Shown here one piece after another: positions 57,000 through 63,474 of a DNA stretch of 64,000 nucleotides. Under the pieces are notes generated by a model. That model was not told the DNA's origin. It searched no databases and saw only the letters and a list, made by a program, of their open reading frames with translations. The number at the start of each line of letters is the position of its first letter. Position 1 is the stretch's first letter. Both the position numbers and the translations under genes were made by a program. Origin of the DNA: Pseudomonas migulae NBRC 103157 (lineage in GTDB: Bacteria; Pseudomonadota; Gammaproteobacteria; Pseudomonadales; Pseudomonadaceae); NCBI RefSeq assembly GCF_002091715.1, contig NZ_BDAG01000004.1, positions 124,001 to 188,000 on the forward strand, read 5' to 3'.

Positions 57000-58683
57000 T
57001 ATTACACCGGAATTGCTGAAAGAAGCCTTTATTGATCCTATTCGCTTCGCTCTCGTGCTTGACGATGATTTTCCCACATACGCCCAAATGGCTCGCCAGG
57101 AAAGTCGAAAGTTTGATTATGAGCGCGCTGGGAGCTTATTTGAATTTTGCCGAGGACAGGGCTGGCTGTGTGATGTCGATAATGCCGTTCAAGTGGCTGA
57201 GGAGTTCGAACGAGCAAAACATCTTAATCAATCAGATCTGTTGGTTTTGGATTTTCATCTGGACTCGGATAATCCCGAGGACCCAACGAAAGCTCTGGGC
57301 GTCCTGCAGTCACTAGCGATATCAAATCATTTTAATATTGTGATTATTTATACGGCTGCTTCCCCTGCAGATGTCGCGCGAGATGTGGCCTATAGCTTGG
57401 GGGGCGGCTGCGAAGTCAGCGCAGCTGAATTACTAGAAGTTAATGACTTCTTTGAGGGGTTGGACCCTGAGGACTATGATGCCATTAAGGCTGAGTGCAA
57501 CGTAGAAATAGTCCAAGGCTTTCTCGGGTCAGACAATAGAGGTGCTAGTGCCCGACAGTTGATCAAACTCTTACACGAAAAAGGTATAAAAAAACCACTT
57601 ACACGCTCGGCTATTGGCGTTTTGTGTCGAGAATATTTGGAAAGCAAATTGTCTGCGGATGTTTTAAGCTCACGCCAAACCGGGGCAAAAGTAGAAGTCT
57701 GCTTTTCTGATGCGCAGCCAATGTGGATTGCCGAGGGGAATCTGTTTGCTGTTATTGTAAATAAAAGCAATCCAGTGACCGTGCTTCTAGAGCAGTTGCA
57801 CGCTGCGCTTATCTCGTGGGATCCTTCGCCTCTAAGATTACTGATGATTCATGCTCGTGCGGCGCTAGAGAAAGTTGGCACCACCGTAGATGCAAAAGTC
57901 TTAGAAACACCTCGTCGCCAGGCGGGCTGGCTATTGCGAATTATAGCCTCAACAACGGCTGCCGAGCGCCGTAGTCATATCAGGGACTTATATAGTAGGC
58001 TTTTTGAAAAACTCATACTTGAGGTTGATGACATCGTAGTCGGCTTTGGAGCTAGACTACTTGATGGTGTGAAAGGTACACCTGTTGAAGTAGCGGCTCG
58101 AATGGCGAAGGCGTCCGGGCTTTCAAATCTGGACATTTATCACGCACTAAATGAGTATTTGTGTTCAGACGCTCATGCTGAAGGTGCGATGACTACTGGA
58201 GTTGTCTTCAGAGCTCCCAAAGATGGTGGGCATAACTATTGGTTATGCGCTTCACCAGCTTGCGATCTTGTCGAGGGCCAAAACAATATAGGGTGGGATA
58301 AGGAATTACACCCTTACCGCCCAATAAGTACTATCAGGCTAACGCCTGTAAATGGTTTGCAAAAGCGTTTGGAGGTAGCTACCGAAGGAAGGGACATTTT
58401 CCTTTTTATAGATGGTGTTCCTGTCGTGCTTGAAGTTGCAGATGGGACAACAAGGAAAATGAAACTTGAGACTATGCTTCTGTCCGGTGGAGGCGCAATT
58501 GTAAATGCGAAGTTCTCAGGTTTAATTATTGGGCCAAACGATGATGGTTTGCCAAATATGATAGCTACGGAATTTGAGTCTCTCGCGTTATTGCGATCCG
58601 ATTACGCGAACAAATTTCTCGCGGAGTCCGGTTATCAGCGTGCGAGGATTGGTGTTGATTTCGTGTGTCTTCCAAAGCCCTAA
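56983..58683 (+). CDS. Receiver-domain protein with uncharacterised C-terminal region
   Basis: A 566-residue protein. The first 150 residues are a divergent receiver: acidic pocket FALVLDDDFP (Asp27-Asp29), phosphate acceptor Asp90 in LLVLDFHLDSDN, and VIIYTAASP for the switch Thr. The rest (about 160-566) is unlike any DNA-binding or nuclease domain I know; GHNYWLCASPACDLVEGQN is its most distinctive motif. The gene starts inside the ATPase gene, so the two proteins are made together. Probably the output arm of the system. The start could also be the ATG nine bases later. Confidence 0.8.
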   Translation: MDSMPDITPELLKEAFIDPIRFALVLDDDFPTYAQMARQESRKFDYERAGSLFEFCRGQGWLCDVDNAVQVAEEFERAKHLNQSDLLVLDFHLDSDNPEDPTKALGVLQSLAISNHFNIVIIYTAASPADVARDVAYSLGGGCEVSAAELLEVNDFFEGLDPEDYDAIKAECNVEIVQGFLGSDNRGASARQLIKLLHEKGIKKPLTRSAIGVLCREYLESKLSADVLSSRQTGAKVEVCFSDAQPMWIAEGNLFAVIVNKSNPVTVLLEQLHAALISWDPSPLRLLMIHARAALEKVGTTVDAKVLETPRRQAGWLLRIIASTTAAERRSHIRDLYSRLFEKLILEVDDIVVGFGARLLDGVKGTPVEVAARMAKASGLSNLDIYHALNEYLCSDAHAEGAMTTGVVFRAPKDGGHNYWLCASPACDLVEGQNNIGWDKELHPYRPISTIRLTPVNGLQKRLEVATEGRDIFLFIDGVPVVLEVADGTTRKMKLETMLLSGGGAIVNAKFSGLIIGPNDDGLPNMIATEFESLALLRSDYANKFLAESGYQRARIGVDFVCLPKP

Positions 58684-58701
58684 AAGTGAGGACGAGCTTG
58701 A

Positions 58702-59892
58702 TCAGCTCGCTCTCATAAGAGCTTGCGAGATTTTTTCAATGATAGCTTGCCCCAGGAGAATGGGAACTGCGTTGCCAATTTGTTCGCCAGCAGCCATTAG
58801 TCCTCCACTGAAGACAAAGTTGTCAGGGAAAGTCTGGAATCTTGCCGCTTGGCGTAGTGTAATTCCATGGTTTTCCGTCGGATGCACAAAACGACCTTTA
58901 GACGGATTTATGCAGGCGGTGGTCATAGTAGGACCTGGTTTAGACGGATTAATCCTCCCATATACATCGTTATGCCCACCGTGGCCTTCATGGCACTTGA
59001 GGACTCGTCCCGAGTCAGATCGACTTCCGCCGTTGATAGGAGTATTTTTAAATAATTCGATTAGTGCTTCAGAGTGATTCATATGTCTGTCATTAGGGTC
59101 ATCTAACAAAGTTTTGCCGAAAACCTCTGAAGCATTTAACCAGAATGGTCTTCCCTCTCGGACGTTATCTGGAGTGCCTGGTGCTACATGCGTGGGCGCA
59201 GGGGGCCATGTGATATCGAACGGCCTCTCTTTATCAATACCTAGAATAAATACCCTTTTGCGATTTTGAGGGACGCCATAATCGCATGCGTTGAGAACTA
59301 CTGGAGGAAAAAGATCGTATTTAGCTTTTTTACCCATTGAATAGAAGTTTTCAAGGTATTCAGCGTGGCGAGGCCATAAAAGCCCCGGAACGTTTTCTAC
59401 TAAAAAGACTCTTGGTCTAATTTTCTTTACATAATCAAAGTATCGAGATAATAGCTCGTTTCGTGGATCTCCAACGCCTTGATTATTAAGCCGATGGCTA
59501 GAAAACCCTTGGCATGGTGGGCCGCCAATTATTATATCGCACTCACCTGCTGCAACCCCCCAACTAGCTAGGGCATCATCTGGTTCTAAAGGGAGTATGT
59601 CGGCATTTATAATTGGTACCAGTTTTCCAGCAGACTTTGAAATGTTTAGAGCATACGTTTCAGCCGCTTTTTTATTGATCTCTAATGCGCCAATTACGTT
59701 TACTCCGGCCTTAATGGCTCCGAGCGAAAAGCCGCCGGCGCCAGCGAATAGGTCGATGCACTTAGGAGCATAAGGAGGCGAGAGGGGGGCAAAGGTGTCA
59801 CTAGGGCCAGACTCTGCCAGCGGAGGGCTAAGTTCCGACTCTTGAGGATCTATCACGATTTCTTGCATTCCCAACCCACGTTCAAAATTCAT
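58702..59892 (-). CDS. C5-cytosine DNA methyltransferase
   Basis: A 396-residue Dcm/M.HhaI-type enzyme. Motif I IDLFAGAGGFSLG, motif IV GGPPCQGFSSH with the catalytic cysteine, motif VI VENVPGL, motif VIII QNRKRVFILG, motif IX near TLRQAARFQTFPD and motif X EQIGNAVP are all intact. The target-recognition region (about 230-320) sets a specificity I cannot read. The gene converges on the receiver gene with 18 bases between stops. No separate endonuclease or Vsr gene lies beside it. I infer self/non-self marking for the neighbouring two-gene system. Confidence 0.93.
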   Translation of the reverse strand: MNFERGLGMQEIVIDPQESELSPPLAESGPSDTFAPLSPPYAPKCIDLFAGAGGFSLGAIKAGVNVIGALEINKKAAETYALNISKSAGKLVPIINADILPLEPDDALASWGVAAGECDIIIGGPPCQGFSSHRLNNQGVGDPRNELLSRYFDYVKKIRPRVFLVENVPGLLWPRHAEYLENFYSMGKKAKYDLFPPVVLNACDYGVPQNRKRVFILGIDKERPFDITWPPAPTHVAPGTPDNVREGRPFWLNASEVFGKTLLDDPNDRHMNHSEALIELFKNTPINGGSRSDSGRVLKCHEGHGGHNDVYGRINPSKPGPTMTTACINPSKGRFVHPTENHGITLRQAARFQTFPDNFVFSGGLMAAGEQIGNAVPILLGQAIIEKISQALMRAS

Positions 59893-60187
59893 TCATTCTA
59901 GAGATATGCTCAGCGGGCGCAACGGGCAGCATCACTATCGGACAATGTTCGTGTTCGGCACTGCACCGCGTACTGCTGTGTCACGGCTCCTGTTGCATGA
60001 AATGGGTATCAATATGGATTCTCGTCATCGGCAGCGTTGGCACGGCACTCAAAGAAACTGATGTTTTTACAGCTGGGCCATTGGAGACGTTGCTCCGAAA
60101 GGCTACTTCGAGCCTAAAGTTGTCCTTTCTGAATGGCTGCTTCTGGTCGATTGCGGTGTTGAGTTTTCCAATTTTGTAGACGCTGAC
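59893..60187. other. Intergenic, upstream of the methyltransferase
   Basis: It should contain the methyltransferase promoter on the minus strand. A 60-codon open frame at 59997 has no ribosome site and no family. Nothing else is seen. Confidence 0.4.
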
Positions 60188-60309
60188 GTAACACCTGTTT
60201 GGCTTGTAACACCCTACTCACGTAAAAGCAGAACGACGTGTAACTCCAATAAAATCTTTACAATTCAATTGGTTATGACCATCTGCAACACCCGCTACAC
60301 CTGTAACAC
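60188..60309. repeat. Cluster of GTAACAC repeats, right
   Basis: GTAACAC at 60188, 60206 and 60303 and GTGTAAC at 60238, with near-copies around 60290-60300. The motif and cluster length (about 122 bases) match the cluster after int. Confidence 0.68.
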
Positions 60310-60484
60310 CTCTTTTCTAGCCCCCCACACCCCATAGGTGATAGCGCCGTCAGCGGAAACAGTACTGGCTTGCAATCGAATAATTCAGAATTCGAACATC
60401 TGCTCGCCACACTCCAGGACGTTAGGACGGTGGCGTCTGCCAATAACGAACAGGGGAGATGTATCGACCGCGGCACTGACATTG

Positions 60485-60546
60485 CCTGGGACCCTAGGGA
60501 TATTCGGTGGGTACGGGGTCGGAAACCCGCGTGATCGTGTTAGCGG
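60485..60546 (+). repeat. 62-base structured element, copy A
   Basis: Contains GGGACCCTAGGG, then GGGTCGGAAACCCGCG (a GGGT/ACCC hairpin), then CGTGTTAGCGG. Copy B (60627-60688) has the same length and layout. An inverted copy C lies at 60862-60924. Confidence 0.85.
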
Positions 60547-60562
60547 AAAAGTGCACAGCTTA

Positions 60563-60598
60563 GTGAACAGGTGAACCTGGTGAACTGCTGTTCACCTG
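60563..60598. repeat. Iteron array 1 (GTGAAC)
   Basis: GTGAAC at 60563, 60571 and 60580, and inverted GTTCAC at 60590. CAGGTGAAC and GTTCACCTG form a perfect 9-base inverted repeat. The motif GGTGAACAG is like the type I iterons I recall for the P4 alpha protein. Confidence 0.78.
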
Positions 60599-60626
60599 TG
60601 CATTTGCCCTATCGCTTGGTAGCTCG

Positions 60627-60688
60627 CCGGGGACCCTGGGCATTTCGATTGGGTACGGGGCAAAGAACCCGCGCGTTCGCGTTAGCGG
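60627..60688 (+). repeat. 62-base structured element, copy B
   Basis: GGGACCCTGGG, GGGTACGGGG, AACCCGCG and CGCGTTAGCGG line up with copy A without gaps. It diverges from A mainly in the hairpin loop. Confidence 0.83.
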
Positions 60689-60705
60689 CTGGATTTTTTA
60701 AGTTG

Positions 60706-60737
60706 GTTGACAGGTTGACGGCGTTGACTCGGTTGAC
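60706..60737 (+). repeat. Iteron array 2 (GTTGAC)
   Basis: GTTGAC at 60706, 60714, 60723 and 60732: four direct copies at 8- to 9-base steps, the same phasing as array 1 and the same distance (16-17 bases) from its 62-base element. Confidence 0.78.
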
Positions 60738-60768
60738 CAACGCCAAGCGTGCGTTATCAGCAACACAA

Positions 60769-60807
60769 AGGGGCATCATTACCGACACGGTAACGATGCC
60801 CCTTTTT
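60769..60807. terminator. Strong hairpin with T run in the origin region
   Basis: GGGGCATC-A-TTACCG pairs with CGGTAA-C-GATGCCCC over a three-base loop, followed by TTTTTCTT on the plus strand. Confidence 0.8.
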
Positions 60808-60861
60808 CTTCAAGATCCTTTCAATTTCAACGTTTGAAATTTCAGTAAGCTGCGTAGCCTG

Positions 60862-60924
60862 TCGCTAACACGATGCCGCGGGTTTCCGACCCCGTGTAGC
60901 AACAGTTCTCCCAGGGTCCCCAGC
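60862..60924 (-). repeat. 62-base structured element, inverted copy C
   Basis: Read on the minus strand it gives GGGACCCTGGG, then CGGGGTCGGAAACCCGCG and ATCGTGTTAGCG, closest to copy A. No iterons follow it; instead a near-palindrome AATTTCAACGTTTGAAATT lies at 60824-60842. Confidence 0.83.
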
Positions 60925-60971
60925 AGCTTTCGGTAACCCGGGAGGGAAAGTTTAGAGGCATCTCCTTTCAG

Positions 60972-61610
60972 TTATGCGCAAACCCATTGTCCATTTGGAT
61001 TCTGATGGGCACCGGCATGGGCGCCACCACAGACCCAGGTGCCATTAGGGTTCTGATGAGCACCAGCATGGGCACCGCCACAAACCCAGGTTCCATCGGG
61101 ATTCTGGTGGGCGCCGGCATGGGCACCGCCACAGACCCAGGTGCCATTCGGATTCTGATGAGCTCCGGCATGGGCGCCGCCACAAACCCAGGTGCCGTCT
61201 GGATTCTTATGGGCACCGGCATGGACACCGCCACAAACCCAGGTTCCATCGGGATTCTGATGGGCACCGGCATGGGCGTCACCACAGACCCAGGTGCCAT
61301 TCGGATTCTGATGTGCTCCGGCATGTGCGCCACCACAGACCCAGGTGCCATCGGGATTCTGATGAGCTCCAGCATGGGCACCGCCACAGACCCAGGTGCC
61401 ATTCGGATTCTGATGGGCACCGGCATGGGCACCACCACAGACCCAGGTGCCATTAGGATTTTGATGGGCACCGGCATGGGCACCACCGCAAACCCAGCTT
61501 CCATCTGGATTCTGATGGGCTCCAGCATGCGCTCGACCACACACCCAACGGCCATCAGGGCTCTGATGCGCTCCGGCATGACCGGTGGCTGACTTGTTAT
61601 CCATAGACAT
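60972..61610 (-). CDS. Tandem His/Cys-repeat protein
   Basis: A 212-residue protein. After about 10 residues (MSMDNKSATG) it consists of twelve copies of a 17-residue unit, consensus HAGAHQNPNGTWVCGGA, the last ending WVCA. Each unit carries two His, one Cys and one Trp, almost invariant; only the N/D before Gly varies freely. No signal peptide. I start at the first Met of MSMDNK; the frame runs further but has no family sequence. DNA repeats are 51 bases. Metal binding or a beta-repeat rod are both possible; no known function. Confidence 0.75.
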   Translation of the reverse strand: MSMDNKSATGHAGAHQSPDGRWVCGRAHAGAHQNPDGSWVCGGAHAGAHQNPNGTWVCGGAHAGAHQNPNGTWVCGGAHAGAHQNPDGTWVCGGAHAGAHQNPNGTWVCGDAHAGAHQNPDGTWVCGGVHAGAHKNPDGTWVCGGAHAGAHQNPNGTWVCGGAHAGAHQNPDGTWVCGGAHAGAHQNPNGTWVCGGAHAGAHQNPNGQWVCA

Positions 61611-61785
61611 TTTCAATATTCCATTTGCAGGTGGAGGATCACTGATAGCTGCTTTCCATTCGACGCATGCGCACCGCGCCGTACTTGAGGCTAAGCCACC
61701 ACCCCACAGAACACCACACCTCCAGCTCTTTGCTTGAGCCGGCATGCTACGGAATGTTTAAAAATCCAATCTCAGCATCCGGCGG
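61611..61785. other. Promoter side of the repeat-protein gene
   Basis: Should hold the promoter of the repeat-protein gene on the minus strand. I see no gene and no clear boxes; an open frame extends to 61745 but without a ribosome site. Confidence 0.4.
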
Positions 61786-61806
61786 CGTGTATGCCCACGT
61801 GTATGC
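61786..61806. repeat. Integrase arm-type site, right
   Basis: Exact 21-base copy of 44559-44579, in the same direction: two CGTGTATGC units three bases apart. Confidence 0.82.
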
Positions 61807-61869
61807 CTATCCCAAACACAACTAGCCAGGCCCTTACAAACCGTGGCCCGCAGCGGTCGGTTCAAACGA

Positions 61870-61885
61870 CGCCTGGGCACCATAT
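61870..61885 (+). other. attR: right core of the island
   Basis: CGCCTGGGCACCATAT matches the tRNA 3' end except for one missing T. The preceding GGTTCAAACGA resembles the tRNA T-arm GGTTCGAATCC. It marks the island's right border; the change would not harm the intact tRNA on the left. Confidence 0.68.
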
Positions 61886-61896
61886 GTAGAAACGAG

Positions 61897-61929
61897 AAAG
61901 CCTCAGGCCGTAAGGTCTGGGGCTTTTTT
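61897..61929 (+). terminator. Terminator beyond attR
   Basis: AAAGCCTCAGGCC, loop GTAA, GGTCTGGGGCTTTTTT. Before insertion it was probably the terminator of tRNA-Arg. Confidence 0.85.
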
Positions 61930-61998
61930 GTGGTCGGCGGGCTTCGACCGTGTAGCTCTTCATGCACGGCACGCATCAGCAACGTGCTCGGAAGTGGT

Positions 61999-62021
61999 AA
62001 AAACCGCCGAAGCGGTTTTTT
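61999..62021 (-). terminator. Terminator of the sigma-factor operon
   Basis: AAAAACCGC, loop CGAA, GCGGTTTTTT, directly at the stop codon of the 62021 gene. Confidence 0.9.
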
Positions 62022-62299
62022 CATTCAGTCGTCCAATCAAACTCGTCGTAATCATCGTCCTCGTCGTCCTCAAACTCTTCTTCATCAAGGACGTCTTCTT
62101 CCAGAGTTTCTTCTGCCTGCTTCGCCAGTAGAAACTCCTTACGACTCTCAGTCACTGCTCGCCGCAGTTCCTCGCCCTTTTCCGGGCAGTTGAGCATTTG
62201 GGCGATGCGGTCGATTTTTTTTGCCACGGCATCCTCCAACGCATCGGCTATAGGCCGATAGTGCGCGCTTTCGGGGGTGGATGCCAAATTGCGGAGCAC
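62021..62299 (-). CDS. Small acidic hypothetical protein
   Basis: A 92-residue protein with a helical first half and a strongly acidic tail (EEDVLDEEEFEDDEDDDYDE). It begins at a GTG eight bases after the anti-sigma gene stops, with GAGGG before it. Last gene of the sigma/anti-sigma operon. No family recognised. Confidence 0.68.
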   Translation of the reverse strand: MLRNLASTPESAHYRPIADALEDAVAKKIDRIAQMLNCPEKGEELRRAVTESRKEFLLAKQAEETLEEDVLDEEEFEDDEDDDYDEFDWTTE

Positions 62300-62307
62300 C
62301 GTTGCCC

Positions 62308-62910
62308 TCAGTTTTTCTTCAACGCCTGGAGCCGCGCCGCAAGGTTTTCCTTGGGAAAGCGTTTGTGCAATGTCGCCAACAAGGCATCCGCCTCGCTTGT
62401 TTGACCGGCGCTCTGCAGGCGAACCACTTCAAGCAATTGCTCCTCCAGCGTTTTCACCGGGGCGGCTGCGCGTTTGCTGATTTTTGCTTCATCGGCCATT
62501 TCGGCATTGATCGATTCGCTCTGCGCAGGTGCCGCAAAATCTGCCATCGGTGCGGCCGGGACTGGGGCTGCCAGGGAGCGCGTAACTGAAGACGGCACTT
62601 GTGCGGCCTCTTTTTTGGCCGCCGGTGCGGATGCTTTGGGCGCGAAGTCGTAACTCGCGGGCTGTTCTGGAGTTCGCTGCACCAGCGCCAGCATAAATGC
62701 GACGCCGACAAGGCTGGCAAAAGCCACTTGCCAACGAGGCTTCTGGCAAGCCTGAACCCAGCGCTGCCACACGTTCGGTTTCGGCGCAGGCGCTTCACGC
62801 TGTGCGGTGGCGAGAATGAACGCATCAAGATGGGCCGGTGGTTCGCCGGTCGAATGCTCGCGGAAATGCTGAAGCACTTCGTCTTCCGGAGTTTTTCGGG
62901 CGTCAGTCAT
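62308..62910 (-). CDS. Probable anti-sigma factor
   Basis: A 200-residue inner-membrane protein with a cytoplasmic N-terminal part (DARKTPEDEVLQHFREHSTG), one membrane segment (VAFASLVGVAFMLALV, about 78-93) and a periplasmic Ala/Pro-rich region ending in a TPR-like helix pair. The start overlaps the sigma-factor stop by four bases. I infer that it holds the sigma factor inactive; the N-terminal zinc motif common in anti-sigma factors is absent. Confidence 0.78.
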   Translation of the reverse strand: MTDARKTPEDEVLQHFREHSTGEPPAHLDAFILATAQREAPAPKPNVWQRWVQACQKPRWQVAFASLVGVAFMLALVQRTPEQPASYDFAPKASAPAAKKEAAQVPSSVTRSLAAPVPAAPMADFAAPAQSESINAEMADEAKISKRAAAPVKTLEEQLLEVVRLQSAGQTSEADALLATLHKRFPKENLAARLQALKKN

Positions 62911-63473
62911 GTCAGTACCTCCTCGGCCAGCAGCCGACGCAGTTTTTGCTGGGCATAGCGCAAGCGGCTTTTGACGGTTTCCAGCGGTGTTTCGGTGAGG
63001 GTGGCGATCTGCGGCAGGTCGAGATCTCCGTGGGCGCGCAGCAGGAACACTTCGCGCTGGTCGGTGGGCAAGGTTTGCAGGGCGGCCTCGAGACGTTGAG
63101 TATCGCGGCTCAGGCTCAGCAGCTGTTCAGGATCGGCGGTGTCATCGGCCAGGGCGTGGGTCTGTTCGTCATAGCTATCGTGCAAGGGGCTGCGAATTCC
63201 ATGTTTGCGCCAGTGATCAATCAGGCGATTGCGGGCGATTTGGTAGAGCCAGGTACGAAAATTCGCCCGGCCTTGTGGCTGACTGGTGCTGCGGATCAGG
63301 CTCAGCCAGGTTTCCTGGTAAACCTCTTCGGCCAGCTCGGGCTTGCCGCTGAGGCCGATGAGGAACCGATAAAGACCTTGCCGGTGACGGGCGTACAGAA
63401 TCTCGAACGCCGGCCCGTCGCCTGAGCGATAGCGGGCCAGCAGTGATTCGTCGCTCGATTCGGGAGCAGACAT
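62907..63473 (-). CDS. ECF-type RNA polymerase sigma factor
   Basis: A 188-residue sigma factor. Region 2 includes DGPAFEILYARHRQGLYRF and AEEVYQETWLSLI; region 4 is LPTDQREVFLLRAHGDLDLP, then TLTETPLETVKSRLRYA. I start at MSAPESSD; the frame upstream overlaps the previous gene. Cotranscribed with the anti-sigma gene downstream and one base after the VWA gene upstream. Confidence 0.9.
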   Translation of the reverse strand: MSAPESSDESLLARYRSGDGPAFEILYARHRQGLYRFLIGLSGKPELAEEVYQETWLSLIRSTSQPQGRANFRTWLYQIARNRLIDHWRKHGIRSPLHDSYDEQTHALADDTADPEQLLSLSRDTQRLEAALQTLPTDQREVFLLRAHGDLDLPQIATLTETPLETVKSRLRYAQQKLRRLLAEEVLT

Positions 63474-63474
63474 G

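Larger units (their letters stand above)
44432..61885. mobile_element. P4-like satellite / integrative island in tRNA-Arg(CCG)
   Basis: About 17.4 kb bounded by a near-repeat of the tRNA 3' end. In order it holds the integrase, a GTAACAC-type repeat cluster, an AlpA regulator, a C4-type antisense RNA, small satellite genes, a DUF927-type primase/helicase, cargo (GHKL ATPase, receiver protein, DNA methyltransferase), an origin-like region and a repeat-protein gene. The primase, C4 RNA and AlpA combination is what defines P4-like satellites. No capsid, tail or conjugation genes are present, so it would need a helper to move. Confidence 0.85.

Noticed and set aside
59997..60179. 60-codon open frame upstream of the methyltransferase
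   Set aside because: No ribosome site or family; the region is more likely a promoter.
60968..61592. Long open frames in other frames over the repeat-protein gene, on both strands
   Set aside because: They arise because a 51-base unit is a multiple of three and keeps every frame open. Only the frame with the His/Cys unit shows a tight protein pattern and a sensible start.
60972..61610. Possible CRISPR array
   Set aside because: The 51-base units are contiguous with no unique spacers and encode a protein repeat; no cas genes are present.
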